Assembly (NCBI GenBank): GCA_013213915.1 | Contig: JABSRK010000013.1 | Coordinates: 1-26,731 of the forward strand | Source: Planctomycetota bacterium | GTDB taxonomy: Bacteria > Planctomycetota > GCA-002687715 | Length of the DNA stretch: 26,731 nucleotides | Reading direction: 5' to 3' | Part shown: positions 8,801 to 15,779 of the stretch, piece after piece | Position numbering within the stretch: the first letter of the stretch is position 1 | Layout: each line of letters opens with the position of its first letter | Notes under the pieces: generated by a model | Database searches by the model: none | What the model saw: the letters and a program-made list of their open reading frames with translations, nothing else | What the model was told of the DNA's origin: nothing | Translations under genes and position numbers: made by a program

Positions 8801-9281
8801 CGGTGATCGAGCAACACGCGGGAACATGGAGGCCCAGCAGCCGGGCCGATTCGGCACCTTGCACATCGCAACGCACACACGTCGAGGCCGCATTGCCGCG
8901 CTGTTGCTCGCGCCCGACGAAGCGGGTGGCGGCCCCACCGAGTTGCGCCCGGCCGATGTCATGGGGATGCGCCTCGTAGAAACCGAACTCGTCGTACTAT
9001 CCGCATGCGCAACGGGCCATGGCAAGATCGCCGGCCCCGAGGGCCTCATCGGATTGCCGCGGGCTTTCCTGATCGCCGGTGCGCGACGCGTCCTTGCATC
9101 GAATATCGAAATCGTTGATGAGAAGACCTCGCGCCTGATGCAGCTCCTCTACGCGCGCATGCGCCGCGAACACGAGCAGCCAGCTCGTGCCCTGCTCTCT
9201 GCACAGCGCGCCCTGCTGGGCTCGCCAAGCACCAGCTGGCCCGGATTCTGGGCACCCTTCTTCGTCGTCGGTGCCCCGTAA
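5802..9281 (+). CDS. Large exported TPR-CHAT protein (caspase-like CHAT peptidase domain)
   Basis: The product is about 1159 aa from the ATG at 5802; an ATG at 5862 is also possible and neither has a clear ribosome site. An Arg-rich n-region followed by AMALLAACALTVGVRAQ looks like a Sec signal peptide. Residues about 60-830 are alpha-helical with TPR-like repeats rich in Ala, Leu, Arg and Glu. The C-terminal ~320 residues are a CHAT domain: VLVYALTGRGCYVFGL, LVIVPDGVLNGLPFGAL, LHIATHT with the expected catalytic His1025, and VVLSACATG with the expected catalytic Cys1069, ending SWPGFWAPFFVVG. Both catalytic residues are present, so a cysteine peptidase is plausible (caspase/separase relatives). 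The sigma factor gene starts 2 bp after its stop and an anti-sigma-like gene follows, which suggests a role in signalling. Export is unusual for CHAT proteins and rests on the predicted signal peptide. Confidence 0.88.
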   Translation: MKGFGSPRSERQAPCRRSGAMALLAACALTVGVRAQHPNDSPLPPLQPDLARFASAKPADRDAIVEARRYTLVDGFRRLLRVAVSECTGQPDTLVPGDAGALVRDFASRSERILGNDALSVDARTVLNLSDRALGNRARLFTAFYREFRKFRAIHPMPAGRVEASLQPLRKIVEQMRSFSRKHEDRDLLRFAHAVRVILDNQNNQGRTRAERVKARTHIEELAACLTEHGFDKDVRYFVAERDLAHSYLKDAETEKAGAALRAARACVDLEGIDSVLRADLLSLEIEYYKNRSYLQAARDAAATLERLIPIIEQGVSAMPAQDLRSDRRAQIGSWYVQVAFVRIANGHLEPGHDLLIRALDRPGVAEDDAAQMLILLAQVKETLGDYSEGVRVAQRALARARNPGLEWQARLHEAACQALRGRVGDARKALVATAKLDRELVPARDLARLQSRDALVHALVRKLDGDLEGALDACARALRSVAKDQASIDRVRALWFKSAILLEVGEEDEALEAAFDAREHAKAARVNPRWQMFVSDLGIADILLSCGRPGEALERLDNALREGGAFLRAQPALRGEGRRLRAESAWRSVDDPHRNPKRTQALLDDLEDAIIDLKKNGRGHFGRLRVAAETLRAYELVLEISLATANTSSAYEVVENARAYHRSLDRPDRAAKALAWAEVDASMEAILARAAEASGDPETALHHYSRAARLESRLRAGLRWRAPDGLSARFEAIHDRMAYLHLQAARAHGSPARARQALLFLEANRARSLRTLMAAAEARMAARKGPGEDVGLLRPRKLDGDGLDALLVEGRTVLVYALTGRGCYVFGLQGEHAEIHKMSLDRKGLERQVHSLLSNLQGEPNAYKAGAAIDFGHRLWRELIGPVSHLVRDATELVIVPDGVLNGLPFGALIERPVATPADGHDLSKVPFLSAHPGLEALTVAPSLATLALLGERPPAKPERSILLVGDPNLRDKNLTPLPHARKEIEIIAGLSDKATVLVGDRATRGNMEAQQPGRFGTLHIATHTRRGRIAALLLAPDEAGGGPTELRPADVMGMRLVETELVVLSACATGHGKIAGPEGLIGLPRAFLIAGARRVLASNIEIVDEKTSRLMQLLYARMRREHEQPARALLSAQRALLGSPSTSWPGFWAPFFVVGAP

Positions 9282-9283
9282 GC

Positions 9284-10195
9284 GTGGGACCGACGCCTGA
9301 GGCGCGATACGTCGACGCAGTGCTCGACGCAGGACGCCAGGCGTACGGCGATCTTGGAATAGACCGAAGCGCTGCCCAGGCCGCCCTCGCACGTATCGCT
9401 GACATGGTCCTGGCGGCTGAGCGATCGGTCGATCCCGAGACCGAGATCGGGCTCGGCGCCATCGTGGACCGACTCGTTCTGGAGGACGTCTACCTGTCCG
9501 AGGCGCTCCTGCAAGGGCGGAGCATCGCATGGGCGACCTTCGAGCAACTCCTCGAACGCGCCTTCCGGAGCGTGCGCGCGCACTTCAGCGGCCGGACGCC
9601 CAGAGCCCTGCTGGACGAGATCCGCGAGTCCATCCTCGGGACGTTCTTCATCGACGGGAAGATCGAGGGGTACCGCGCAACGGCACCGATCGGCGCGTGG
9701 GGACGTCAGGTCGTCTTCAACCTCTTCCGGCAACGGATCAACTTGCGTCATTCGGGCCGGGAGCCCGCCTCTCTGTCACAACTCTCCGACGAAGAGGGCG
9801 GCTCCAACGAGGCGCTCTTGCCGCCATCGCGCGAGCCCGGACCGCCCGAAATCGTCCAGCAGAACGAGCTCGGTGAGGCCCTGCGACGCGCCGTCCCCGA
9901 AGCGATGGCGAGCCTCGACCGAGACGAACATCGGATGCTCGACGTCCTCCCGACGAAGCGCATGACTCAGATCGACCTGGCCGCGGAACTTGGCGTCAGC
10001 CCCTTCAAGCTGAACCGCTGGTACAAGGAGGTGCGGGAGCGGTTTCTCCGGTCTGTGACCCGTCACGTCCGGGAGATCATCGGCCTCGAAGAGCAGGAAT
10101 CCGAGCGGTTGGTCGACCACCTGGTCGCCCTCTGGGCCCGTGATCCCAAGGCCCGATCGGGGAGCGAATTGTCGCAACCGGAGCCTCCCGGGTGA
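9284..10195 (+). CDS. Divergent ECF-like sigma-70 factor
   Basis: This 303-aa protein starts at GTG 9284, 2 bp after the CHAT gene stop, so translation is probably coupled. Residues about 80-165 align by eye with sigma region 2: FEQLLERAFRSVRAHF, LLDEIRESILGTFF and a helix with AWGRQVVFNLFRQR. Residues about 205-270 match region 4: AVPEAMASLDRDEHRML, then the helix-turn-helix TQIDLAAELGVSPFKLNRWYK. There is an extra N-terminal segment of about 75 residues and a long acidic linker, as in oversized ECF-like sigma factors of myxobacteria and planctomycetes. It should direct RNA polymerase to a dedicated promoter set, possibly including its own operon. The next gene encodes a membrane protein with an anti-sigma-like N-terminus. 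The assignment is from pattern, not from a computed alignment. Confidence 0.75.
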   Translation: MGPTPEARYVDAVLDAGRQAYGDLGIDRSAAQAALARIADMVLAAERSVDPETEIGLGAIVDRLVLEDVYLSEALLQGRSIAWATFEQLLERAFRSVRAHFSGRTPRALLDEIRESILGTFFIDGKIEGYRATAPIGAWGRQVVFNLFRQRINLRHSGREPASLSQLSDEEGGSNEALLPPSREPGPPEIVQQNELGEALRRAVPEAMASLDRDEHRMLDVLPTKRMTQIDLAAELGVSPFKLNRWYKEVRERFLRSVTRHVREIIGLEEQESERLVDHLVALWARDPKARSGSELSQPEPPG

Positions 10196-10214
10196 TCCAT
10201 CACGGTGGCCCCTC

Positions 10215-10233
10215 TCGTGGGTATCACTCACGA
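10215..10233 (+). promoter_or_regulatory. Hairpin in the sigma/anti-sigma intercistronic gap
   Basis: TCGTGGGT (10215-10222), loop ATC, ACTCACGA (10226-10233) makes an 8-bp stem with one G-T pair in the 103-bp gap between the sigma gene and the anti-sigma-like gene. Without a U-tract it is more likely an RNA-processing or stability element than a terminator. It could set the ratio of the two products. Confidence 0.35.
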
Positions 10234-10298
10234 AAGAAACGGCACCACCTGAGGCATACGTGCCCGCGAGGGCGCAACATACTCAAGACAAATAGGTT

Positions 10299-11357
10299 AT
10301 GAGCAGCAACAAGAGCGTTGATCGGGAAGGACTGGCGGACTACCTGGCTAGGGAGTTCGCGACGGGGGGCCCGCCTGCGTCCGGGGACGACGCGAACGAG
10401 TTCGACGCGAACGACGTGGCGGCCTTCGCCCGGGGAAACCTCTTTCCCGGGCGTCGCGCAGCCATTCTCAACGCCATGCTCACCGACGCCGGCCTTCGCG
10501 AGGCCGTCGCCTTCGAGAAGGCCGTGCTGCGGAAGGAACGCAGCCGCCGCGTCCTCCGCTGGGCCGGAGCAGCGGCCGCCGCCGTCCTCATAGCCCTCGC
10601 CATCGCCCCCCTCGTGATGAGCGGGGACGATCCCGTCAGCGACGCCCGCCGGCTTCTGGCTGAGGGCGAGGCGCGTGCCGCGATCACTCTCCTCGAGAAC
10701 GCACGCAACGGCCACACGACCCCCGAGGCCGATCAACTGCTCGCGCTGGCCCGCTTCGCGAATGGCGACGCGGACCCGCTCAATGGTCTCAAACTCGGCA
10801 AGCGCGGCGACTGGGCGCCTCTTCGTGACGGAGAGATCGAAGAGCCGGCGCAGGTCCGTGGTGATCGCGAACCAGCGATCGGAATCCGAGAATCCGTGCT
10901 AGACACCCGTCCCGCGATCAAGTGCCGACGTGGCGTCCGCGCGCTGACGCTGGTCCTCTATCGGTCGGACGCCCTGGGCACCACCCTGTTCCGTTGCGAG
11001 GTGCCTGGCGGAGATGCCGGCGGGCTTGTCGAGATCAAGCTGCCGGATACGGTCCCCGACCTCGAGCCAGGAACGCGCTACGGAGTCGAGCTCCGCGAAG
11101 GCAGACGGCTGGTCGCGCACTCCGACTTCAAGATCGCCGAAAGCTACGCCGCACACTCGTGTCAGGCCGTTGTTTTGAAGGTCTCCGAGGCGCTGGCGGA
11201 CGCCACCCAACGGCACCACGCCCTCGGCAATCTGTACCACCGCCGCGGCTTCTACGTTAAGGCGGCGAGAGAGTGGCGCAAGATCCCCGAGGCCGAACGA
11301 ACCATCGCCGTCCGGCGCGCGCTCAAGATCACCGAGCGGCGGCTCTGGAACAAGTGA
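10299..11357 (+). CDS. Single-pass membrane protein, putative anti-sigma factor without zinc finger
   Basis: 352 aa from the ATG at 10299; the upstream TAGG is only a weak ribosome site. Residues 1-85 are predicted cytoplasmic and contain DANDVAAFARGNLFPGRRAA and a following helix, resembling the small anti-sigma domain that folds over ECF sigma factors, but without the His/Cys zinc ligands. Residues about 86-107 (LRWAGAAAAAVLIALAIAPL) form one transmembrane helix. Residues about 110-150 look TPR-like, about 170-275 form a beta-rich domain with LEPGTRYGVELREG, and about 280-352 are a helical TPR-like end. The topology would put a sensor domain outside the cytoplasmic membrane and the sigma-binding part inside. 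It is the last gene of the CHAT-sigma operon and is followed by a terminator at 11396. The anti-sigma role is inferred from context and topology. Confidence 0.65.
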   Translation: MSSNKSVDREGLADYLAREFATGGPPASGDDANEFDANDVAAFARGNLFPGRRAAILNAMLTDAGLREAVAFEKAVLRKERSRRVLRWAGAAAAAVLIALAIAPLVMSGDDPVSDARRLLAEGEARAAITLLENARNGHTTPEADQLLALARFANGDADPLNGLKLGKRGDWAPLRDGEIEEPAQVRGDREPAIGIRESVLDTRPAIKCRRGVRALTLVLYRSDALGTTLFRCEVPGGDAGGLVEIKLPDTVPDLEPGTRYGVELREGRRLVAHSDFKIAESYAAHSCQAVVLKVSEALADATQRHHALGNLYHRRGFYVKAAREWRKIPEAERTIAVRRALKITERRLWNK

Positions 11358-11395
11358 TCAGCAGCACTCCCCTGAGGAGGCCTGAAGAAACCCGG

Positions 11396-11422
11396 CGGGC
11401 GCGCGGAAGCGAGCCCGTTTTT
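11396..11422 (+). terminator. Intrinsic terminator of the CHAT-sigma operon
   Basis: CGGGC-G-CGC (11396-11404), a GGAA tetraloop of the GNRA class, GCG-A-GCCCG (11409-11417), then TTTTT (11418-11422). The stem has one G/A internal mismatch. It lies 39 nt after the stop of the anti-sigma-like gene and ends the plus-strand operon before the converging minus-strand genes. Confidence 0.8.
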
Positions 11423-11472
11423 CATAGGCCGAACGACGTGCCATCCCAGACACACCACAACCCCACCCTCGA

Positions 11473-11622
11473 TCAGCGGCGTTTCGCGAGCATGTGCTCC
11501 CGAAGCACCTCGATGTGCCGCACTTCTCTCCTCGACGAATCGTCGAGTGAACGCGCCAGATAGCGAACGTACCAGCGTAGACGAGCCGCCTTCGAGAACC
11601 GCCGTCTCGTGTCCTTATGCGA
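11473..11622 (-). other. Orphan 49-codon open frame without a start codon, possible gene remnant
   Basis: The minus-strand frame between stops at 11625-11623 and 11475-11473 has no ATG, GTG or TTG in its first 33 codons. It nevertheless has GC-rich third positions (about 70%) and a protein-like composition with regular aromatic and charged residues (it includes ARLRWYVRYLARSLDD and ends EVLREHMLAKRR). It may be the tail of a decayed gene or chance. I do not recognise a family. It sits downstream of the TPR gene at 11657, next to a C10 tract. Confidence 0.2.
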
Positions 11623-11642
11623 TCACGAGTCGCGTACTCACG

Positions 11643-11652
11643 CCCCCCCCCC
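11643..11652. repeat. C10 (G10 on the minus strand) homopolymer tract
   Basis: Ten consecutive C residues lie 4 nt past the stop codon of the TPR gene. Such tracts are prone to slippage and to sequencing error. Because it is outside the reading frame it should not alter that protein. Confidence 0.8.
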
Positions 11653-11656
11653 GCGG

Positions 11657-13054
11657 TCACTTTCTGCCGCCAAGGGCGGCAGGACGCTCTTCTCCGAACA
11701 CCTCGTACAGGATGACCGACGGATAGCCGTCGACGCCGCCGAGTCCACCCCGCTCGGCAGCAAGGGCGACGCTCTGGGCCTCGTTGACACGCCCGAGCGC
11801 CTTCAGGGCGAGGGCCAGATGGGCCTGGGCGAAGGGGTTGGGCTTCGCCCCGACAACTGCTCGCAAACTGCCTGCGAGCGTCGCCAACGCACCCTTCTCG
11901 CTCATCAGCTTCAGGAGATCACGGGTGCTGGGACCGGGCGCATGACTCGGCGCGCCCTCCATGATCAGCGCAACAGCCTCCTCAGCCTTCTCCGCACCCA
12001 TGAGTGCCGCTGCCCGGGTGAGACGCCCCGGCAAGTGCAGAGGGCGAAGCGCGTTCGCCTTGGCGAGCCACGCAGCCGCGTCGGCGTTGCGACCGGCTTC
12101 CATCAACAGCTTCCCAGACCGGTAATGCGCTGCCCAGTAGTCTGGATTCAGTTTGCACACCTTGGCATACACCGCGAGCGCCTGGTCGCGGTTCCCGGCG
12201 AGATCGAGCAAGCGGCCGTAACGCATCGCGAGACCGACGTGCTTCGGATGCCCCTTCTGGTAACGCTCCATCTCCTCGATATCCGCACCGACGACGGCGC
12301 TCGGAGAATCGGTTAATTCCACCGCGCGCGAACTCAGGATGCGCGCGAATGCATGACGCCCGCCAGTCCGCGTATCGCAGAGGCCCAGTTCTTCGCCCTT
12401 GTACAACGCACGCCAGGCGCTCTCCGAGCGCCCTGTCTCCAATAAGAATATGGCGTGGTGGAGGTGAAGATCGACATCCCGAGGGCGTGTGGCGAGCGCC
12501 TCCTTGAAGCGGGCGTCCAGCGCCGCGCGAAAGTCCGCGTTGATCGCAAGGATGGCTACCAGCCCCGTGACGCTGCCGAACGATGGTGTCATCCCGGTCT
12601 CAAGCCACCGGATGAAGAGGTCGGCGCCCTCCTCGTGTCGCCCGAGGCGCGCGAGAGCCTTCAAGACGATCTTGGTGATCTCCATCTCCTCGGGCGCGAT
12701 CTGGATCAGCTTCTGGCCGATATCGACGGTCTCTTCGAATCGTCTGCCCATGTAGCTGTCGAGGGCAAGGACGCGGAGCGGGACAATCGCACGTGGGTTG
12801 ATCTCAAGGACCCGCCTGAACTGCGCGTGTGCTTCCTTGAGACGCTGCTCCGCCTTGATCGGATGCGCCGACTCCTTGTCCTGGCGAAGCAGGGCCTGTG
12901 TCAGCCGTAGCCGAAGCCCCGCGTTTTCCGGGTCCTTCTCGACCGCGTGCCCCAGGCCCGCGAGGTCGTTCTGCCTGTACGTCCCCGCGATGGTCTGGGA
13001 CACCGCAGGGGTGAACATCGAGGCCACGAGAATCAGCCCGAAGAAGATGCGCAT
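11657..13054 (-). CDS. Secreted TPR protein (465 aa)
   Basis: The ATG at 13054 starts a signal peptide (residues 1-19, MRIFFGLILVASMFTPAVS). The mature protein is a chain of about ten TPR-like helix pairs, with canonical segments such as AEQRLKEAHAQFRRVLEINP, FKEALATRPRDVDLHLHHAI, ALAVYAKVCKLNPDYWAAHY and AQAHLALALKALGRVNEAQ. TPRs act as scaffolds for protein assembly, here outside the cytoplasmic membrane. No enzymatic motif is seen. The gene lies 46 bp after the VIT-vWA gene on the same strand and is probably the last gene of the ECF-sigma/anti-sigma/VIT-vWA operon, so a partnership with the VIT-vWA protein is plausible. No T-rich terminator follows the stop. Confidence 0.85.
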   Translation of the reverse strand: MRIFFGLILVASMFTPAVSQTIAGTYRQNDLAGLGHAVEKDPENAGLRLRLTQALLRQDKESAHPIKAEQRLKEAHAQFRRVLEINPRAIVPLRVLALDSYMGRRFEETVDIGQKLIQIAPEEMEITKIVLKALARLGRHEEGADLFIRWLETGMTPSFGSVTGLVAILAINADFRAALDARFKEALATRPRDVDLHLHHAIFLLETGRSESAWRALYKGEELGLCDTRTGGRHAFARILSSRAVELTDSPSAVVGADIEEMERYQKGHPKHVGLAMRYGRLLDLAGNRDQALAVYAKVCKLNPDYWAAHYRSGKLLMEAGRNADAAAWLAKANALRPLHLPGRLTRAAALMGAEKAEEAVALIMEGAPSHAPGPSTRDLLKLMSEKGALATLAGSLRAVVGAKPNPFAQAHLALALKALGRVNEAQSVALAAERGGLGGVDGYPSVILYEVFGEERPAALGGRK

Positions 13055-13100
13055 GAACGGATTCTATGGCGTCATCCGCACCCCCTCCAGAGCCGAGGCG

Positions 13101-15548
13101 CTACTTGTCCTTCTTCTCAGCTCCAGGCTTGGGCTTTTCGAGCGAGCCGGCCGGGACGATCTGGACCGTGCGGTCGCCGTCGATGAACAGCAGGCTGTTC
13201 CCCAGCGCCAGCACCTGCGCCAGGCCCTTTTTCTTCAGGAGTTCAAAGTACTCCGGCGAGAACGCCTCGATGCGAACGAGCTTCTTCAGGAGCACGTCGG
13301 GATCCAAGTCCAGAATCACGCTCTCCAAGGTGACCCCGACGCGCACGAGGAAGGTGCGGTTGCCAACGCGACGGACGAGGCCCCCAGCAATACCGCCGTC
13401 GGCGGTGCGCTTCTCGCGCAGCAACTTGACCGCCTTTGACAGGGCGATGGCGTCGGCGAAGTAGCTTTGCTCGAGGGCTGAACGCGTCGTACCTATGAGC
13501 GTGGCCGAGGTGGCGTCGCCCCTGCCTTTGCCTGGGTCTCTGTCCCGGTTCTCCTGGGCTCGCGCCTCCGCGCTTTTGTCTCCGGGCTGGAGGCCGTCCT
13601 TCCGCTTCGCCCCCAAGGCCAGGACCTCGCGGAGCCTCCTCACGGCATTGGCCTTCGCCTCCTCGGACTCCAGCGTGCCCGGGGGCAGTCCCCCGTACGG
13701 ACGCGAAGCTCCCGTGCCGCCGCCCAGCACTGGGCGACCCAAGAAGCGGCCACCACGCCGTACAACCCCACCGCCGCCCCCTCCACGTCCGGGAGCCACG
13801 GCAGCCACGTCGTCCTCGAGCACGAGGTATGAGGTGTAAGGCGTCACGATTCCGTACTTCTTCCCGAGACGCACGACCTCCTTGTGGATCTCCTCGTTGG
13901 CACCGTTCAGGCGAATCTGATCCATGAGGTATCCGACCTTCCGAACGGCCCAGAGGCGAGGCACGAACGACGTCTTGTCCTTGCCGTCCTTGAACGTGCG
14001 CTCGAAGACGTGCTCGACCACGGTGCCCTCCACCTTGCCCGTCAGCTTGACGACACCCGTTCCGGCGCCACGAAAACGGCCGGTGATGAGCAGTTGCGAG
14101 CCGCGGAACAGATCCGGCAAACGCTTCGGATAGAGGTCGCTGATCTCGACGCCTGAGAAGTCGAGCTTGACGTCCGACAGCACCGGACTCGACACCTTCT
14201 CGAAGAACGACGAGACCTTCACCTCGATGTTCTCCTTGCTTCCGACGTAGTCACGCGCGCCGTGGTTCTGCTCTGCCAGAAGGTCCAAGAGGTCGACCTT
14301 CAAGTTCTCCCCGACGCCGAACACGAACAGACGGGTCAGCGCCTTGTTCGCGACCTTGACGTTCTCGAGGATACCTTTCGTCGCCGTGATACCGATCGTC
14401 GGCTCGCCATCGGTCATGAAGATCACCATCAAGGGACGGTCCTTGTCTTGGCTCATGCTGAGCGCCTGGACGAGTGCGTCGTTGATGTTGGTGCCTCCGC
14501 GCGCCTCCATCTTGGCGACGAAGCCGAGGGCAGAGTCCTTATGCTCGGATGTTGCCGGAACAAGTTCGCCCTTCCACATCGAAGCCTCGGTCGCAAAGGG
14601 GACGAGGTTGAACCGGTCCTTCTCCCCCATGCTGTTGATGCAGTAGCGCAACGCCTTCTTCGTCTGTTCCATCTTGGCACCTGACATCGACCCCGAGGTG
14701 TCGACGACAAAGACCACGTCCTTCGCGAGCGTGCGACCCTTATCGAGCTCTGAAGACGGAGCAAGCAACAACAGGAACGCGCCGCTGTTCTCGCCCTCGC
14801 CATGGGCGAACAAGGTCGCGCCGACCGAACCGTCCTTTGCCAGCCCGTAGACGACGACGAAGTCGCGGTCGCCAGGGTCCTGCTTGGACTCGTAGCTGAC
14901 GCTCGCGTCATGATCGCCCTTCTTGACGACATCAACCTCGTGCGACGGCGAGTAGACCGTCAGCACCGGGTCGGTTGATTTGAGCTTCACGTGCACGGAT
15001 GCCTGGCCGACGGGGGCCCCGCTCACCGACCGCGTGCGATACGGATAGCGCCATTCGACGGTACGTCCGTCACGTGTGAGTGTCTGGTCGTAGCTGAGTT
15101 CGATCTCGCTCACGCCCCTCGCTGGAATAGGAAACACCCTCGCACGGAACAACCTATTGCCCATGTACTCGAGCAGCGCCGGGTCCTGCTGTCTACGAAC
15201 GATCCCCTCGTAAATCGACGCAGCCTTGTCCTTTTCGAGGACCTCCCCCGCGACCATCTTTCCCCCCATCATCATGGAGAAGTTGCTCACGGCGGCACCG
15301 TCGGGCAGGGGGAACATGTACATCCCCTCGAGCTGCATCCCGTTCGGGTTACGGAACACCTGCCTCACCGTCGTCCGGGCCACCCCGTCGATGATGTCCA
15401 CCGACACTCGGTGCTGCTCCACCCGGATGGGATGGAACCGAGGTCCTACAGGCCGTGGTCCGCGAACCCGGATTTCGGAGATGAACTGGGCCGGGATCGC
15501 TGGGGCGAGGATGAGTCCTAATACAATGAGAACAAGTGAGTTGCGCAT
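13101..15548 (-). CDS. Secreted VIT and von Willebrand factor A domain protein (815 aa)
   Basis: The ATG at 15548 is preceded by AAGGGA and starts a signal peptide (residues 1-20). A VIT domain (about 35-165) includes VFRNPNGMQLEGMYMFPLPD and VLEKDKAASIYEGI, as in inter-alpha-trypsin-inhibitor heavy chains. A vWA domain (about 277-460) has a complete MIDAS metal site: DTSGS at 283-287, then the GGTNINDAL and FMTDGEPT blocks. A beta domain follows (about 460-560), then a helical part ending YGIVTPYTSYLVLE and a Gly/Arg-rich linker (APGRGGGGGG). The last ~150 residues are helical with no recognised family. vWA domains bind protein ligands through the metal, so an extracellular adhesion or assembly role is likely. 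Its genetic linkage to an ECF sigma/anti-sigma pair suggests regulated expression. Confidence 0.92.
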   Translation of the reverse strand: MRNSLVLIVLGLILAPAIPAQFISEIRVRGPRPVGPRFHPIRVEQHRVSVDIIDGVARTTVRQVFRNPNGMQLEGMYMFPLPDGAAVSNFSMMMGGKMVAGEVLEKDKAASIYEGIVRRQQDPALLEYMGNRLFRARVFPIPARGVSEIELSYDQTLTRDGRTVEWRYPYRTRSVSGAPVGQASVHVKLKSTDPVLTVYSPSHEVDVVKKGDHDASVSYESKQDPGDRDFVVVYGLAKDGSVGATLFAHGEGENSGAFLLLLAPSSELDKGRTLAKDVVFVVDTSGSMSGAKMEQTKKALRYCINSMGEKDRFNLVPFATEASMWKGELVPATSEHKDSALGFVAKMEARGGTNINDALVQALSMSQDKDRPLMVIFMTDGEPTIGITATKGILENVKVANKALTRLFVFGVGENLKVDLLDLLAEQNHGARDYVGSKENIEVKVSSFFEKVSSPVLSDVKLDFSGVEISDLYPKRLPDLFRGSQLLITGRFRGAGTGVVKLTGKVEGTVVEHVFERTFKDGKDKTSFVPRLWAVRKVGYLMDQIRLNGANEEIHKEVVRLGKKYGIVTPYTSYLVLEDDVAAVAPGRGGGGGGVVRRGGRFLGRPVLGGGTGASRPYGGLPPGTLESEEAKANAVRRLREVLALGAKRKDGLQPGDKSAEARAQENRDRDPGKGRGDATSATLIGTTRSALEQSYFADAIALSKAVKLLREKRTADGGIAGGLVRRVGNRTFLVRVGVTLESVILDLDPDVLLKKLVRIEAFSPEYFELLKKKGLAQVLALGNSLLFIDGDRTVQIVPAGSLEKPKPGAEKKDK

Positions 15549-15626
15549 GTTTTCCCTTGAACGTACTGGCTGAAGCTACCCCTTCAGACGCGTCGACACG
15601 GTCGAAGTTCCCCAAGGTATTCGACC

Positions 15627-15743
15627 TCAGCGCCTCGTCCGGCGTTCCAGCCCGCGGTGGGCGTCAAGGAGTCGACGGAGCGCCTGCTCTCTGAAATAGT
15701 CGTCCCCGGACAGCCTTCCGAACACCCGGGGCGCATCGACCAT
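15627..15743 (-). CDS. Small ORF, 38 aa, between the anti-sigma and VIT-vWA genes
   Basis: The ATG at 15743 has GGGGAG 8 nt upstream, better than most starts here. The peptide (MVDAPRVFGRLSGDDYF and then an Arg/Leu helix ending ERRTRR) has about 79% G or C at third positions, as in the flanking genes. The frame is the same as that of the upstream anti-sigma gene: after its TAA the next 12 codons are also protein-like. So this may be an independent small gene or the end of an originally longer anti-sigma protein cut by a TAA. It has no membrane segment and resembles no family I know. It is likely co-transcribed with its neighbours. Confidence 0.5.
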   Translation of the reverse strand: MVDAPRVFGRLSGDDYFREQALRRLLDAHRGLERRTRR

Positions 15744-15779
15744 TCGCAACTCTCCCCAGCGAACGGTCGCGTCGGCCTC

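Noticed and set aside
11358..11660. 100-codon minus-strand frame overlapping the TPR stop
   Set aside because: Starts at a GTG inside the TPR stop region, crosses the plus-strand terminator and has random composition.
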